The notes under the pieces are model-generated. The model was not told where the DNA came from. It did not search any database and worked only from the letters and a program-made list of their open reading frames with translations. A DNA stretch of 64,000 bases from Rebecca billardiae RCC1528 (Eukaryota; Haptophyta). The stretch covers positions 372,001-436,000 of the forward strand of contig OZ251236.1 in NCBI GenBank assembly GCA_965240325.2. The letters are read 5' to 3'. A program made the translations under genes and the position numbers. Below are positions 1 to 13,207 of this stretch, in pieces; position 1 is the stretch's first letter; every line of letters starts with the position of its first letter.

Positions 1-69
1 AGACTGCAGTGATCCTGCACCGGGCGGCCAAGCCAAGCGGCACTGTCGTGGCGGGCGGCCAAGCCCGCC

Positions 70-3000
70 ATGTTCACCGCGCGGCGGCCGCCTTCGACGC
101 CCGGAGGCGCAGCCGCCCGCTGGCTCATGCCGGCGCGGGCGCATCTGGGCGCCATGCTCATCGTCGCGCTGCTGCTCGGCTGCGCCGGCGCCAACTTGCC
201 CGGCCGCCGGCGTTTCGCGCTGTCTGCCGACGAGCTGCGCGGCTCGTGCGACGCTCGCGGCGGCGCGCGCGCGCGCTCGTACGCGCCGCGCGGCGCGACG
301 AGCTGCGCGGCGGCGGCCGTGATGGCGGCCTCCGCGCTGATCGGCGCCGCGGCTCTCGCCGCGCGCGGCCGCGAGCGTGCCCATGAGCGCCGCGCCGCGC
401 GCGCGGGCGCTGAGGCCGCCGTGCGATGCGCGCAGCTGCGGTGGCGCGCGCGCCGCGCGCGCCGGCTGCAGGTGCAGGCGTTGTGGCACGGCGTACGCAC
501 GCGGCTCGGCGCGGACGGGGCGCTCCTGTCGCCGGGCCCGTCGTCGCGGCCGAGCGTCGCCGCCGTCCTCGACGCGGCGCGCGCGCGCGCCACGGCCGCG
601 GACGAGTCAGCAGCGCGCGCGGCCGAGCGGTCGCGCGCCGACGCGGCGCGCGCCGACGCGGCCACGTCCGCCCTCGCGCGCAGCGAGGAGGAGCTGGCGC
701 GCGCGGGCTCGGCGCGCGTCGCGGCGGAGGCGGCGCTCGGCTCGGCGCGTGACGAGCTCCGCCGCGCCTCCGCCGCGCACGCCGCGCTCGGCGCCGCGCT
801 CGCCGATGCGGACGCGGACGTGACGCGCGCGGCCGTGGCCGCGGCGGAGCGACGCGCGGCCGCGGCTGCGCGCGGACGCGCGCTCGTGGCGGCGCGCGCG
901 CGCGTGGGCCGCGAGCTGCGCGCGCTGCGCTCGGGGCTGGGCGCTCTGCGCGCGGACGCGCGCGCCGCGCTGCACGCCGCGCACACCGACACCGCCACCG
1001 GGCACGATAGCTTACTTGCCGGCGCCGCGGCCGTGTGCGCGCGGAACGAGGCGGCTGCGGACGCGGCGCGCGCCGCGCTCGCGCGCGAGGCCGCGGCGGC
1101 GTCGGACGAGGGCGCGTGCGCGCGCGCGCGCGTGCTCGTGCTGCAGGCCGCGCTGCGCGACGACGACACCGCGCGCACCCTCGCGCGCTGGGCGCAGCCG
1201 CCCGCGCGCACCGCCGCCGGCCCCGCGCGCCGCGCATCGCTCGATCCTGCGTGGGTTGTTGGTGCGGCCGAGCGCGCGCGGCGGGAACGGCTGAGCGCCA
1301 AGGCGGTGGCGGGCGTGGCGGGCGGCGCGGGCGCGGGCGCGGGCAAGCCGGGCGCGCGCCCGCGCGCCTCGCTGCCCAACGACTCCGCCAGCGAGTCCGA
1401 CTCAGTCCGGTCCTTCTCCTCGGTCTCGTCGGCGCCGCGCGCCGCCGGCCGGCGCCGGCTGAGCGCTCGCCTTGAAATGCTGTCGCAGCCGAAGGGTGCG
1501 ATTCCGCCGAAGGAGCACGGCGGCGGGAGCGGCGCGGCGGGCGCGGGGGCGAAGGGGACGGGTGGGAAGGCCGCCGCCGCCGCAGCAGCCGCGCGCGCCG
1601 CCGGCCTCGCGCGCCGCAGCTCGGCGAGCGCAGCGCCCGCGCCGGGCGCGCGCGGCGACGGCGGCGGCGGCGGCGGCGGCGGCAGTGGCGGCGCGCGCCG
1701 CGCGAGCGGCGGCGATGGCGGCGGTGGCATCGGCGCGGGCGCGGCGGCGGCGGCGGCCGTGTTCTGCGGCGGTGGCACCGGCGGGCCGCCGCGGAGCGCC
1801 GCCGCCTCGCCGAGCACGCCCGGCACCGCGCCGGACTTCTGCTCTGCCGCGGGCGGCAGCAGCCGCGCGGGCGACGGCGGCAGCCGCGCGGGCGACGGCG
1901 GCAGCCGCGCGGGCGACGGCGGCAGCCGCGCGGGCGACGGCAGCAGCCGCGCGTCGCTCGGCTCAGTCGGCTCCGGTGGCGCGGCGGAGGAGGCGGAGCT
2001 GCAGCAGGCGCAGGCGGCGCACGGGGTGCTTGGCACGCCGCCACACCGGCCGCGCCAGCGCGTGGCGGAGCCCGACGACCTCTCGCCCGCGCGGTCGCCC
2101 GCCCGGCCCGGCGCGCGCTCCGAGGTGGCTGTCGTGACGCCGGCCGTGACGCCGGCTGTTACACCGGCCGTTACGCCGGCCGTGACGCTGGCCGTGACGG
2201 CGGCAGCCAACGGCGTGAGGCATAGCGTGCCGAATGGCGGCATGGCCGCACCCGCCGCCGCGGAGCCCGGGGCACACGCGGGCGCCGACGCCGATGCTGA
2301 CGGTTGGGACCCTCGCGAGGCCGTGCGCACACTTGCGGCGGCGGCGAGCTCGCCGTCCGCGCGCGCGCCGCCGCGCGCCGCCGCGCGGGCCTTGGTGGGG
2401 GCAGAGGCGGGCGCGAGATGGCAGCCTCCGCGCGCGGAGGCGGGCGTGGGGGCGCCGCCTGCGCGCGCGGATGCCGAGCTGGCGGACTTTTTGCAGGCGG
2501 AGGCGGAGGCGGCGGCTGGCGGCGCCGGCGGCGGGGACGGCGCGGCCGGGTGCAACGCGCCGCAGTGGGCGCGCGCGCTCGCTCACGGCTGGGCGCAGCC
2601 GGCGGCGCCGCCGGCGCCGCTCGGCGCGCCCCGAGCGGATCCGTACACGCTTCTGGGCAGCGGCGCGTGCATGCCGTCCTCGTCGTACGAGCCGTTCACC
2701 GGCTTCGAGCGCCCGCCCTGTCTCTCGCCGCCGCCGCCGCGCTCGCCGCCCACATTCGCGCACCTACTGCCCACCGCCGTCGCGCCGCCGCGCTCACCGC
2801 GTTCGGCGGCGGCGGCGGCGGCACTGGCGCTGTTGCTCGACTCGGGCGCGGCCTCGCCGCACGTGTTCGCGGACGCGGGCGAGCACCTGCCGCTCGACGA
2901 CGGCGAGGAGGAGGACGAGCACGCCGCGCGGGCGGACGACGCTTCGCTCCGCAGCCCTTACCAGCCCTATCGCGCCTCGCCGCCGTCCGCGCCGTCCGCG

Positions 3001-6000
3001 CGCGCCGCGCGCGCCGCCGCGCCGCTCGCGCGCGCCGCGCGCGGAGGCGACGGCGGCGGTTGCGGCGGCGGCGGCGGCGGCGAAGCGGCGGCCGGCAGCG
3101 CCGGTCCGTCGCAGCCCTCGGCGCCTGCGGCCAACGGGGAGCCCGGCGCACCGCCGGGCACCGCCCGCACGCCGCGCGCTGCCGCGCCCGCCGCTGCCGC
3201 CCACGCGCGGGGCGCCACGGGCGCTCACGGTCTGGCCATCGCGGCCGCCCCGGCGCGCGCGGCCGAGCCCGCGCGCGCCGCCGGGTCACAGCGCGCCGCC
3301 GACGCCGCGCCCGCTGCCGAGCCCGAGCAGGAGGAGCGGTTCGACGACGCCGTCGATGACGTCGCGTCTGCGCTGGCCGCGTTGGCTCTCTCGGCACAGC
3401 CGCCGGGCGGCGGCGGCGGCGGCGGCGGCGGCTCGCCGCGCGCCGTTGCCGCCGCTGCCGGCGGCGGCGGCGCTGGGCCACCGCCCGCCGCCGCCTCGCC
3501 GCGCGCGGCGCTGTGTGGTCTGTTGGCGCGGCCGAGCGGCGGCGCCGACGCCCATGCCGCCCGTGTCGGCACTGCCGCGCCCGCTGCGCATGCGCAGCGC
3601 GCGCCGCCCCTTCCGGCCGCGGAGCCCATGGCTGCTCAGCTGCCGACAGGAGTTTCGGCCGCGCCGCCCGCCGCCGCGCCCGCCGCCGCGCCCGCCGCCG
3701 CGCCCGCCGCCGAGCGGACGGTCGGCGTGCGCGCCGTGCCGGCTGGGTCCGCGCCCGCGGCGGCGGTGCCACTGGCGGCGGCGAGCGCAGCGCCAGCGGC
3801 CCACCGGCCCATCGCGCCGCCGCCCGCCGCCGCGCGAGCGGCGCCTGCGAGCGCCGCGCCCGCGCCCGCGCCGGGCGCCTTAGACCGCCCCGCCGAGTGC
3901 GCTGCGAGCGGCGGCGGCGGCGGCGGCAGCTGCGGCGGCGGCGGTGGCGGCGGCGGCGGTGGTGGCTGCGGCGGCGGCGACGGGGTGGCCATTCTCACGC
4001 CCTCCGCGCCCCTGCGCACGCCCTCGCCGGGGGAGGCTGGGCGGGAGGACGGGGCCCGCCCCCACCCAGCCTGCCCCGAGCCCTCCGCGCGAATTGGCAC
4101 GCCCTCGCCGCGCGCGGGCGCTCCCGGGCGGCACTCGGCGGTTGACGCCGCTATTGGCGGCGGCGTCGACGCTGACGAGTGCGCCCGCAGTGCAGAGGGG
4201 GCGTGCGCGGGCGCGGGGGCGCAGCCGCCGGCTGCTGCGGCGGCCGCGCGCGAGGCGGCGACGCCCGGCACACCGCCCACACCGTGCATGGCCCAATGCG
4301 TGGCCAACGCGGCCTCGGCGGGCGTCAGCGCGGCCGCGGCCGCGGCCGCGCGCGCGCACGGCGGCAACGCTCTGGTTGCGCCGGGCGGCGGCGGCCCGGA
4401 CGGGCACGTCTCCGCCGCGCACGAGGCTGCCGACGATCTGCCGCCCGACGACGGCGCCTCCTCCGCGCTGTCGTCGTCGTACGAGCCGTTCGGAGCGCTC
4501 TCCCCGCGTGGCCTCTCGTCCCCGCCGCCGCCGTTGCCGCCGCTGCCGCCGTCGGCGGCGTCGGACTATGGCGGCGGCGCGGCGCTCGCGGCGCGCGGCG
4601 CTGCTCAGCCGTCGCCCAGCGCGGCCGCCTCGCCGGGCGGGTGCGGCGGCGTGCGCGGCGAGTGCCGCTCTGCGCAGGCGGCGGCTCCGCCGCGCCTCGC
4701 CGCCGCCCCCGCCGCGCTCGGCGCCGGCTGCGCGCCGGCCGGCCCGGCCGCGCGGCCGCCGCCGCGCGGCCGCGCCGCCAGCCTCTCGCCGCCGCCGCCG
4801 CCCGCGCGGCCGCTGCCGCGCGGGTGGCACGCCATCTCGTTCGCCGACGGCACGCTCGCGTACGCGCGCGCGCACCCCGCCGCCGACGCCGCCGACGCCG
4901 ACTGCGCGCGCCCGCTCCTCGTGCGCGCGCGCCACCCGCTCGAGCGCGTATGCGTCGGCGAGGGCGAGGGCGGTCGCGGCTTGCTGTTCGAATGCGTGCA
5001 CTGCGAGGGTGGCGCGCTGGTCGGTGCGGGCGGCGAGGCGATCGAGGAGGGCGACGTGTACTGGCTGGACTCGCTCGAGCGCCTGCCGCGCGCCGCGCCG
5101 CCGCCGCCGCCCTCCGCGCTCGCAGCCGCCGCCGAGTGCGCGGCCGTCGCGAGCGCGCGCGCGGACGTTGTCGCGGCCGCGCGCGTCGCGCGCGCGTGCG
5201 ACGGCCTGGCGCTTGGGCACCACGTGGCGCGCGTGCTCGAGGCGGGCTCGGCGCTGCGCGCGTGGGCGACGGCGGCCGCCGCGCTCGGCGCGCGCGAGGC
5301 AGACGCGGCGCGCGCGCACCGCGCCGCCGCGCTGCGCCGCGGCGTGCGCGCGCTGCGGCCGAGCGCGCGCGCGCGCCGGCCGCTGCGCGCGCGCGCGCTC
5401 GCGGCCGCGGCCGCGGCCGCGCAGCGCCGGCGCGTGCTCGCGCTGTGCCGCGCGCTCGGCGCGTGGGCGGAGTGCGCGGCGGTGGCGGGCGCGGCGGCGG
5501 CGGCGCGCGCGCGCGCCGCGCCGCCCGCGCGCCGCGTGCTCGGCAGCGTCGGCGGCGGCGGCGCGGCCGGCGCCGCCGCTGGCGGCGGGCTCGGCGCCCG
5601 CGAGCGCGCGCGCGCCGCGCTCGCGGCCGCAAAGGGCGAGGGCGGCAGCGCCGCGCCCGCGCTGCCGTCGCTGTACGCCGCGCGGCGCGCGTCGGTCCTC
5701 GCGCTCGCCGAGAGCGCGCAGCGCGTGCGCAGCCTCGAGAAGAAGGCGGCGGGCGCGGCGAGCGCGGCGGACGCGCGCGTCGCGACGGCCGAGCGTCAGC
5801 TAGCGATGGCGGAGGCGCGCGCGGAGGAGCGCTCGAAGGCGCTGCTCTGCGCCTCCGCCGCGCAGCGCGCGCTGCGCCTCGCGCTGCGCGGCACGCGCGA
5901 CGCCGCGCGCGCGCACGAGCGCGCCGCCGCCGTGCGCGCGGGGGCGGTCCTGCTCGTGAGCACGCTGCCGCCGCCGGCGGGCGGCGCGGCGCGGCGCGCG

Positions 6001-7319
6001 CGCTTTAGCGCGGGCGGCGGCGGCGGCGCGGGCGGCGGCGGCGGCGGCGGGCGGTGGGCGCTGCCGCTGCGCTGGGGCGGCGCCGCCGGCGGCGCGGACG
6101 CGCCCGCGGCGCCCTCGCCGCCGCGCCCGCGCTGGCTCGTCCTCTCCGCAGACGGCCGCTCGCTCCTCGTCTTCAGCGGCGCGGGCGCGCGCGCGCCTGA
6201 GCTGAGCCTGCCACTGGCCGGTGTCGGCATCACGCCACTACTGCGGCTCGGCTCGGCGGCGGCGCGCGCGGCGGCGTGCGCGCCGGGGCTGCCGCCGCCG
6301 TGGCTCGGCTTCGAGCTCCTCTTCAGCGGCGCCGGCGCCGAGCGCGAGCCGAGCCCCGCCAGCCGCGGCGGCGCCGTCGGCGGCTTTGGCGGAGCGTCGC
6401 CGACCGGGTGCCGCGCGGCGGCGGCGAGCACGGCGGGCGGCGGGCTCGGCGTGGGCGGCGCGGGCGGCGGCGGGCCGCTGAGCCGCCTGCGCAGCCCGCC
6501 CGGCGGCACCGCCGCCGACGGCGGCGGCGGCGGCGCGCCCTGCCGCCTGCACTGCTACGCGGAGGACGGCGCGGACGCGATCGCGTGGACGCTGGGCCTG
6601 GCCGAGGCGGCGCGCAGAGCGGGCGCGCCCGACGCGCCCGGCGGCGGCGGCCTGACAGAGGGAACCTTACTGCGCGCGCGCGCCGCCGCGCGCCTCGCCG
6701 CCGGCGCGGCCGAGCTCGGCATGACGCGCCCGATGCTCCTCACGTACGTCCGCTCCCGCGCGTTCGAGACGGCTTCGGCCGAGTCGGGCGCCGCGCGGAT
6801 CGCCGCGGTGGAGAGCGCTCTGGTACGGCGGTACAAGCTCGTCGAGGCACTCACCCTCGCGTGCGACGCGCTCAACTTTAAGCTCGGCACCGGCGCGCCG
6901 GCCGCCGCGCGCACCTTTTGGCTATCTGGCGTGCCGCTGCTGCGCGCGATGGTGGCGTCGGTCGGCGCGCCGCCCGAGCTGCGCGCGCTGGCGCGGTGTA
7001 TCTTCTGCTATGAGCGGCTGCCAAGCGGCAGCGGCGGCGCGCCGCTCGACTGGCGCTGGCTGCAGGTGTTTTTTGCGCCCGCGGCGGCGGCGGCGGACGC
7101 GGCGGCCGCTGCGACGGACGCCGCGGCGGCGGCGGCCGGCGGCGCCGAGCGCGGCGGCGCCGAGGGCGAGGGCGGCGCCGAGGGCGGCGGCGCGGCGCAC
7201 GCGGCGGCGGCGCGCATCGCCGCCGACGCCGCGGCGCCTTTCGTCCTCTTGCAGACCTCAGTGCCCTTGCTCGAGTGCCCGCACGCCGAGCCTGTACGCG
7301 AGGACGGGCGCACGGCGGC

Positions 7320-7358
<39 letters not shown>

Positions 7359-10300
7359 GTGGGGCGGCGGCGGCGGCGGCGCGCTCGGCGCGCCGCCGCT
7401 CGGCGACGGCGACGCCGCGCTGCTCGCGGCAGAGCACACGGACGGCGGCGGCGGCGGCGGCGGCGGGGCTTCGTCTGTGTGGCTGGTGCGCGCAGAGGAG
7501 CACCCAGCCGTCGAGCGCCACCTGCGCGAGATCTCGCGCGCCGAGATGTCGGCCTCGCGCGAGCGCGGCGGCGGCGCGGGCGCGCCGCCGTCGCAGCCCG
7601 TGGCGGGGTCCGGCTCGCTCGGCATGGCGGACTCGGAGGTGGCGCGCGTGCGCGACGCGGCGAACTGGGCGCTCGCGCGGCACGAGCTGCCGCCGCTCAG
7701 CGATGAGTGCCGCGAGGCGCTCGCGCGCTGGCGCTCGGATCTGCCCACCTCCGCGCCGCTGCGCCACGCGATTGACGCGAGTGCGGAGCTGCGCGCGCGC
7801 GCGCAGCGCGCCACCTCCGCCGGCGCGCCGCCGGCCGACGCGTGCGCCGCGGCGGGCGGCTCGGGCGGCGGTGGCGCGGAGGGCTCCGCCGAGGCGGACG
7901 ACACCGCCGCGCCCATCGCCTTCCACGTGCTGCCCTCGTCGGCGCAGCTCTGGGTCGCGGCGGACGCGCGCGGCGCGGGCGCGCTCACCGCGTGGGCTGA
8001 GGTTGTCGGCGCGGCCGACGGCCCGGCCGGCGGCGGCTTGGGCGGCGGGAGCGGCTCGGGCGGCGGCGGGAGCAGCAGCTTCGGCGGCGGCGGCGGCGGC
8101 GCTCTTGCAGTCCTCCGCTGCGCGCTCGTCGGCGCCGACCGCTCCGTTGCGCGCGCGCACGCCGCCATCCCGCGAACGCGCGCGCACGCGCGCGCGCTGC
8201 TTGACGCCGCGCCGCCTTCCGCGGTGCGCACGGCGCTGCTGCCGCCGGGCGCGAGCGTGCGGCTGCCCGTGCGCGGCGCGGGCGTGCTTGTGTACGAGCT
8301 GACGCCTCGGCGCGCTCTCTCGCTCAGCGCGCCCACGCCCGCCGCCGCCGCCTCCGCCGCCAACGCCGCCTCCGCCGCCAACGCGGCCTCGCCCGAGCTT
8401 GAAGCGCGCGTGGCATACGGCGCTGTCCACGTGACGCCGGCCGATGACCCGCTCACGCAGTATGGGCGGTTCGCGACGGACGACGCGCCGTCGAGGGCCG
8501 CGGAGGGCGAGGGGGCGGCGCGCGGCGCGCGGCGCGGCGCCGCGCTGCGCCGCGCCTCCGCCCTGGGCGCGCCCGTCCTCGCCGCGCGCTCCTCCGAGCT
8601 TCCATGCTCGTCCGCGGCGATTCGCGCGGCGTCGCAAGCGCTGCGGCTGCGGCTCGCGGGCATGCGCCCGCTCGGGGACGATGAGCACGCGACGAAGCTG
8701 CGCGCGGCGGAGGCGGAGCTGGACGAGGCGCGCGCCAACGCGGTGCGGTACCGCTCGCTCGCGCAAGAGCTCGCCGGCGGCGGCGGCGGCGCGGCGGGCG
8801 GCGGCGCGGCCGCCGACGGCGCGGCGGGCGGTGGCGGGAGCCCAGCGCCACGCGGCGGCGGCGCGAGCGACGACGACAACGGCGGAGCCGCCGCGGGCGG
8901 CGGCGACGCCGTCTTCGTGCGCCCGTTCGCGCCGGGCTCGCAGTTCAGCCGCGCGCCCGCCGCGGCGGGCGAGCGCGCCACGGGGCCCGGCTCGCGCCTC
9001 ATGCAGCGGCCGCCGCCGCTCGCGCCGCCGTCGCGCCCGCGCGGCGGCGGCGGCAGCGGCGGCGGCGCGCCGAGCGTGCCGCCGATCGCGCGCGCGCCGC
9101 TGCCGCCGCCCGCGCCGCTGCCGCCGCCGGCGCAGCGCACGGCGAGCTCGCCGCCCGGCCGGTCTCGCGCCGTCTCGGTCTGGCAAGCGCCGCCGCCAAG
9201 CGCGCGCGCCGACGCCGACGCCGACGCCGACGCGGACGGCTCCGCCGCCGCCGCGCCGCCGCGCGCGCGCGCCGACGGCGCGCCGCCCCCGCGCAGCGTC
9301 CGCCAGCGCGTCTGGGAGCCGACTGGCGCGCACGGCGCGGCCGCGGCGCCCGCCGGCGCGGAGGGCACGCACCCTGCCACCGAGCGCCGCGCCTCGCGCG
9401 CGCTCGGCACGCGCGCGCGGCTCGGCGGCGCGAGCGAACGATTCGCGAGCGCGCGCGCTCGCTTTGCGCGCGACAGGCCCGCCGCCGCCGCCGCGGCTGG
9501 GCTGGGCGGCGCGCCCACGGCGGCAAGGGCCCCGCCCGTCGCGCACGCCGCGCCCGCTGCCGCCGCCCCCGCCGCCACCGCCACGGCTGGGCTTGGCGCG
9601 CCCACCGCCGCGCCCGCCGCGCGCGCCGCGCCCGCCGCGCCCGCCGCGCCCGCGCGGCGCGCGCCGTTGCCGGCAGGCCGAGGCCCTTCCGACGCGCCCG
9701 CGCCGGCAGCCGCGCAGCAGGCGCCGGCGGCACGACGCGGCACCACGGCGGGCGCACCGGCGGCGGCGGTGGCGGCGCTGACGCCGGCCACGCCGGCGGC
9801 GCCCCCCAGCGAAGCGCTGCCAAGCCGCGAGCCGCCAGGCGCGGCGGCGCCGGCGCCGGCGGCTACCCCGCCGGCGGTGGGCTCGGCGCCGGCCGCCGCG
9901 CCAGCCGCAGCCGCGCCGGCAGGGGACCCGCCCGCCCGCCGCGCGGCCTCGCGCGCTGCCCCTGCCGCCGCGGCGGCGGAGGCCGCGCGGCCGAGCGCGC
10001 CGCGCGCGCCCGCCGCCGCGCCTGGCGCGCGGAGTGGGACGAGGGCTGCGGCGCGCGCGCCGGCGGCGGCGGCGGCTCCGGCCGCGTGCGCGCGCGCGCC
10101 GCCCGGCGCCGCCCCGCCATTCGCGGGCGCAGCCATATCGCGCGACGCCGTGCCGGCCGAGCCCGAGCGCGCCGCTGCGCCCGCGCCCCTCGCCGACGGC
10201 GCGACGCACGCGCGCGCGCCCGCGTGCGCGCCCGGCGGCGCGCGGCGCACCCACGCCGCCAGTGCGCGCGCGCCTCGGCGGCCGCCGCTGCCGCCGCCAG

Positions 10301-10698
10301 GCGGCGAGGCGGGCGGTGAGCGGGCGCGCGGCGCGGCGCCGGCGGCGAGCGCGGCGCGGCCGGCTGCGGCGGCGGCAGCGCCGAGCGCGCCGCCCGCCGC
10401 CGCGCGCCCAGCCGCGCCCGCGCTCGCGCGCGCCGACAGCGGCGGCGCTGTGCAGCTCGTCGCGGCGGCGCTGGGCGAGGGCGCAGCAGCGCGCGAGGGC
10501 GAGGCCGCGGCGGACGGCTGGATCGAGGAGCAGCGGCTGCTGCTGCAGCAGGAGCGCTCGCTGCTCACGCAGAGGCGGCGGCAGCGGCAGGCGCGCGCGA
10601 GCGAGGGGCGCAGCCCGGCGCCGCGCCGCGCGCCGCCGCGCGACGGCGGGCACGGCGGCGCCGCCCCGCCGGACGGTGCGAGCGACTACGCGCCGTAG
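70..10698 (+). CDS. Giant low-complexity membrane-linked protein with a PH-like region
   Basis: One uninterrupted frame of 3542 codons. An in-frame TGA at 10-12 lies upstream, so the ATG at 70 is the first usable start; a second in-frame ATG is at 127. Residues about 20-42 look like a signal peptide or anchor and residues about 78-98 form a second hydrophobic helix. A long Ala/Arg/Glu-rich stretch (about 165-330) has coiled-coil character. Most of the protein is Gly/Ala/Pro/Ser-rich and probably disordered, with tandem RAGDGGS units near nt 1860-1945, VTPA units near nt 2130-2200, and the motif SSSYEPF twice (near nt 2680 and 4472). Residues about 2020-2185 resemble a PH domain split by a Gly-rich insert: an RWLVLSADGRSLLVF strand pair, then LHCYAEDGADAIAWTLGL ending in the usual helix tryptophan. 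A helical, more conserved-looking region follows (about 2195-2335). Function unknown. The reading frame is convincing, but introns inside low-complexity parts cannot be excluded. Confidence 0.6.
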
Positions 10699-11136
<438 letters not shown>

Positions 11137-11144
11137 GCTCCGAC
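11137..11144. repeat. Left 8-bp flanking direct repeat (candidate TSD)
   Basis: GCTCCGAC here recurs in the same orientation at 17874-17881, just outside the opposite end of the inverted-repeat structure. This is what a target-site duplication would look like. Confidence 0.6.
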
Positions 11145-11960
11145 AATAAGGTCTGGCGCTCTGCAGTGGCGGATGCCAGCTGAAACTGGGGCTTTTGGCC
11201 CAGTTTGCGATGGCACAGTGGGGGGCTTCGCGGGTCAGTAAACTGGGGAAAAGCCTCAGTTTCAGATGGCATGCGCCCACTGCGGCCGTGCCATCGCAAA
11301 CTGGGCCGAATCGCCCAGTTTGCGTGTGCACGGGGACGCACTGCGGCCGGCTGCAACTTGGCTCAGCATGGGGCAGCTGTCCACAGCCCAGGCGGGGCGT
11401 CACCGCCTGCGGGCCGCCGGTGGGCAGGGCCGACGGCGTCGCAGAGCTCATGCGTGGGAGCGGCGCGTTGAGAAGGCAACCAAGGTCGAGAAGGAGGGGG
11501 CAAGGCCGGCAAGCAGCAGGGGCCACCGGTACGTTCGTACATGCCTCCACACCGGTGCACATCACCCTTGCTCGCGGCCGTGACCTGTGCTGGCACTCAC
11601 CTCATCATCGCCCACCATGCAGTGGCGGCCGAGCTAAGGCGAATACTCACAGGCACCGAACACGCATCGGCGGTGCCCACTGGTGCTGGCATGCTGTCCT
11701 CTACTTGCTGTCGGACAGCAAGCGGAGACGGCACCGCCGCAGCTGCGAGCGGGTGAGGTGCTGCTCTGCTCAGCGAGGCTGAGAGGCTGAGCACGGATCA
11801 CGGATGGTGAGCCCTGGTCTCTCAACGCATCCAGGAGAGCAGTTGGTGCATAACTGTGCTCAGGCGTGCAGGACCAACCATCCGGTGCTGCTTCAAGCAC
11901 CCGCGCCAACAGCGGCGGTACTCAACTCCACGCTGCTCATGCGGCCACACAGCTGCAGGG
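11145..11960 (+). repeat. Left terminal inverted arm
   Basis: Reverse complement of 17049-17873. The only clear length difference I found is an 8-bp insertion in the right arm near 17635-17645 (next to GCAGCTGTCC on the left). The outer 170 bp contain nested palindromes: 11197-11216 is a perfect 20-bp inverted match of 11288-11307, and the motif AAACTGGG and its complement recur several times. The terminus can therefore fold into several hairpins. Confidence 0.8.
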
Positions 11961-13207
11961 ATGGTGCCACGGCGGGCGGCGGCGGTCGACGCAGCTGTCA
12001 GCTCGGCGGTGCGCGCCCGAGGGGCCTAGGCGACGAACGCGCCGAGCGCGGTGTGGCTGCTCGCTTCGCCCAGCGCGCGCGAGCCGCTGCCATCGGGCGC
12101 TGCTGCGCCCGCGCCCAGCCGGGGCAGCAGCAGCTGCGCTCGACTCCGCGCCGAGTGCGGCGGCAGCAGCGGGGATGGTGCCACGGCGGGCGGCGGCGGT
12201 CGCTGGAGCTGGCAGCTCGGTGGTGTGCGCCCGAGGAGCCTGGGCGCTGGGCGCACCGAGCGCGGTGACGCTGCTCGCCTCGCCCAACGCGCTGGAGCCG
12301 CTGCCACCGGGCGCCGCTGCGCCCGCGCCCAGCTTGGGCAGCAGCAGCTGCGCTCGACTCCGCGCCGAGTGCGGCGGCAGCAGCAGGGATGGTGACACGG
12401 CGGGCGGCGGCGGTCGCTGGAGCTGGCAGCTCGGTGGTGCGCGCCCGTGGAGCCTGGGCGCTGGGCGCACCGAGCGCGGTGACGCTGCTCGCCTCGCCCA
12501 ACGCGCTGGAGCCGCTGCCATCGGGCGCTGCGCTGCCCGCGCCCAGCTTGGGCAGCAGCAGCTGCGCTCGACTCCGCGCCGAGTGCGGCGGCAGCAGCGG
12601 GGATGGTGCCACGGCGGGCGGCGGCGGTCGCTGGAGCTGGCAGCTCGGTGGTGTGCGCCCGAGGAGCCTGGGCGCTGGGCGCACCGAGCGCGGTGACGCT
12701 GCTCGCCTCGCCCAACGCGCTGGAGCCGCTGCCACCGGGCGCCGCTGCGCCCGCGCCCAGCTTGGGCAGCAGCAGCTGCGCTCGACTCCGCGCCGAGTGC
12801 GGCGGCAGCAGCAGGGATGGTGACACGGCGGGCGGCGGCGGTCGCTGGAGCTGGCAGCTCGGTGGTGCGCGCCCGTGGAGCCTGGGCGCTGGGCGCACCG
12901 AGCGCGGTGACGCTGCTCGCCTCGCCCAACGCGCTGGAGCCGCTGCCATCGGGCGCTGCGCTGCCCGCGCCCAGCTTGGGCAGCTGCAGCTGCGCTCGAC
13001 TCCGCGCCGAGTGCGGCGGCAGCAGCAGGGATGGTGACACGGCGGGCGGCGGCGGTCGCTGCAGCTGGCAGCTCGGTGGTGCGCGCCCGAGGAGCCTGGG
13101 CGCTGGGCGCACCGAGCGCGGTGACGCTGCTCGCCTCGCCCAGCGCGCTGGTGAGTCGCTGCCACCCGGCGCTGCGCTGTCTGCGCCCAGCCGGAGCAGC
13201 TGCAGCA
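11961..13207 (+). repeat. Left tandem array, 214-bp units (about 6)
   Basis: Units begin with ATGGTG(C/A)CACGGCGGG at 11961, 12175, 12389, 12603, 12817 and 13031, an exact spacing of 214 bp. The last unit breaks off near 13207. Units differ by scattered substitutions. The first unit, next to the arm, is the most divergent; its mirror partner at the other end of the element shares that divergence. Confidence 0.92.

Noticed and set aside
7008-10653. Two antisense open frames of more than 1100 codons opposite the giant gene
   Set aside because: They are Arg/Ala/Pro/Ser-rich shadows created by high GC and few stop codons. Neither contains a domain, while the sense frame carries the PH-like region, the hydrophobic N-terminus and short tandem motifs.
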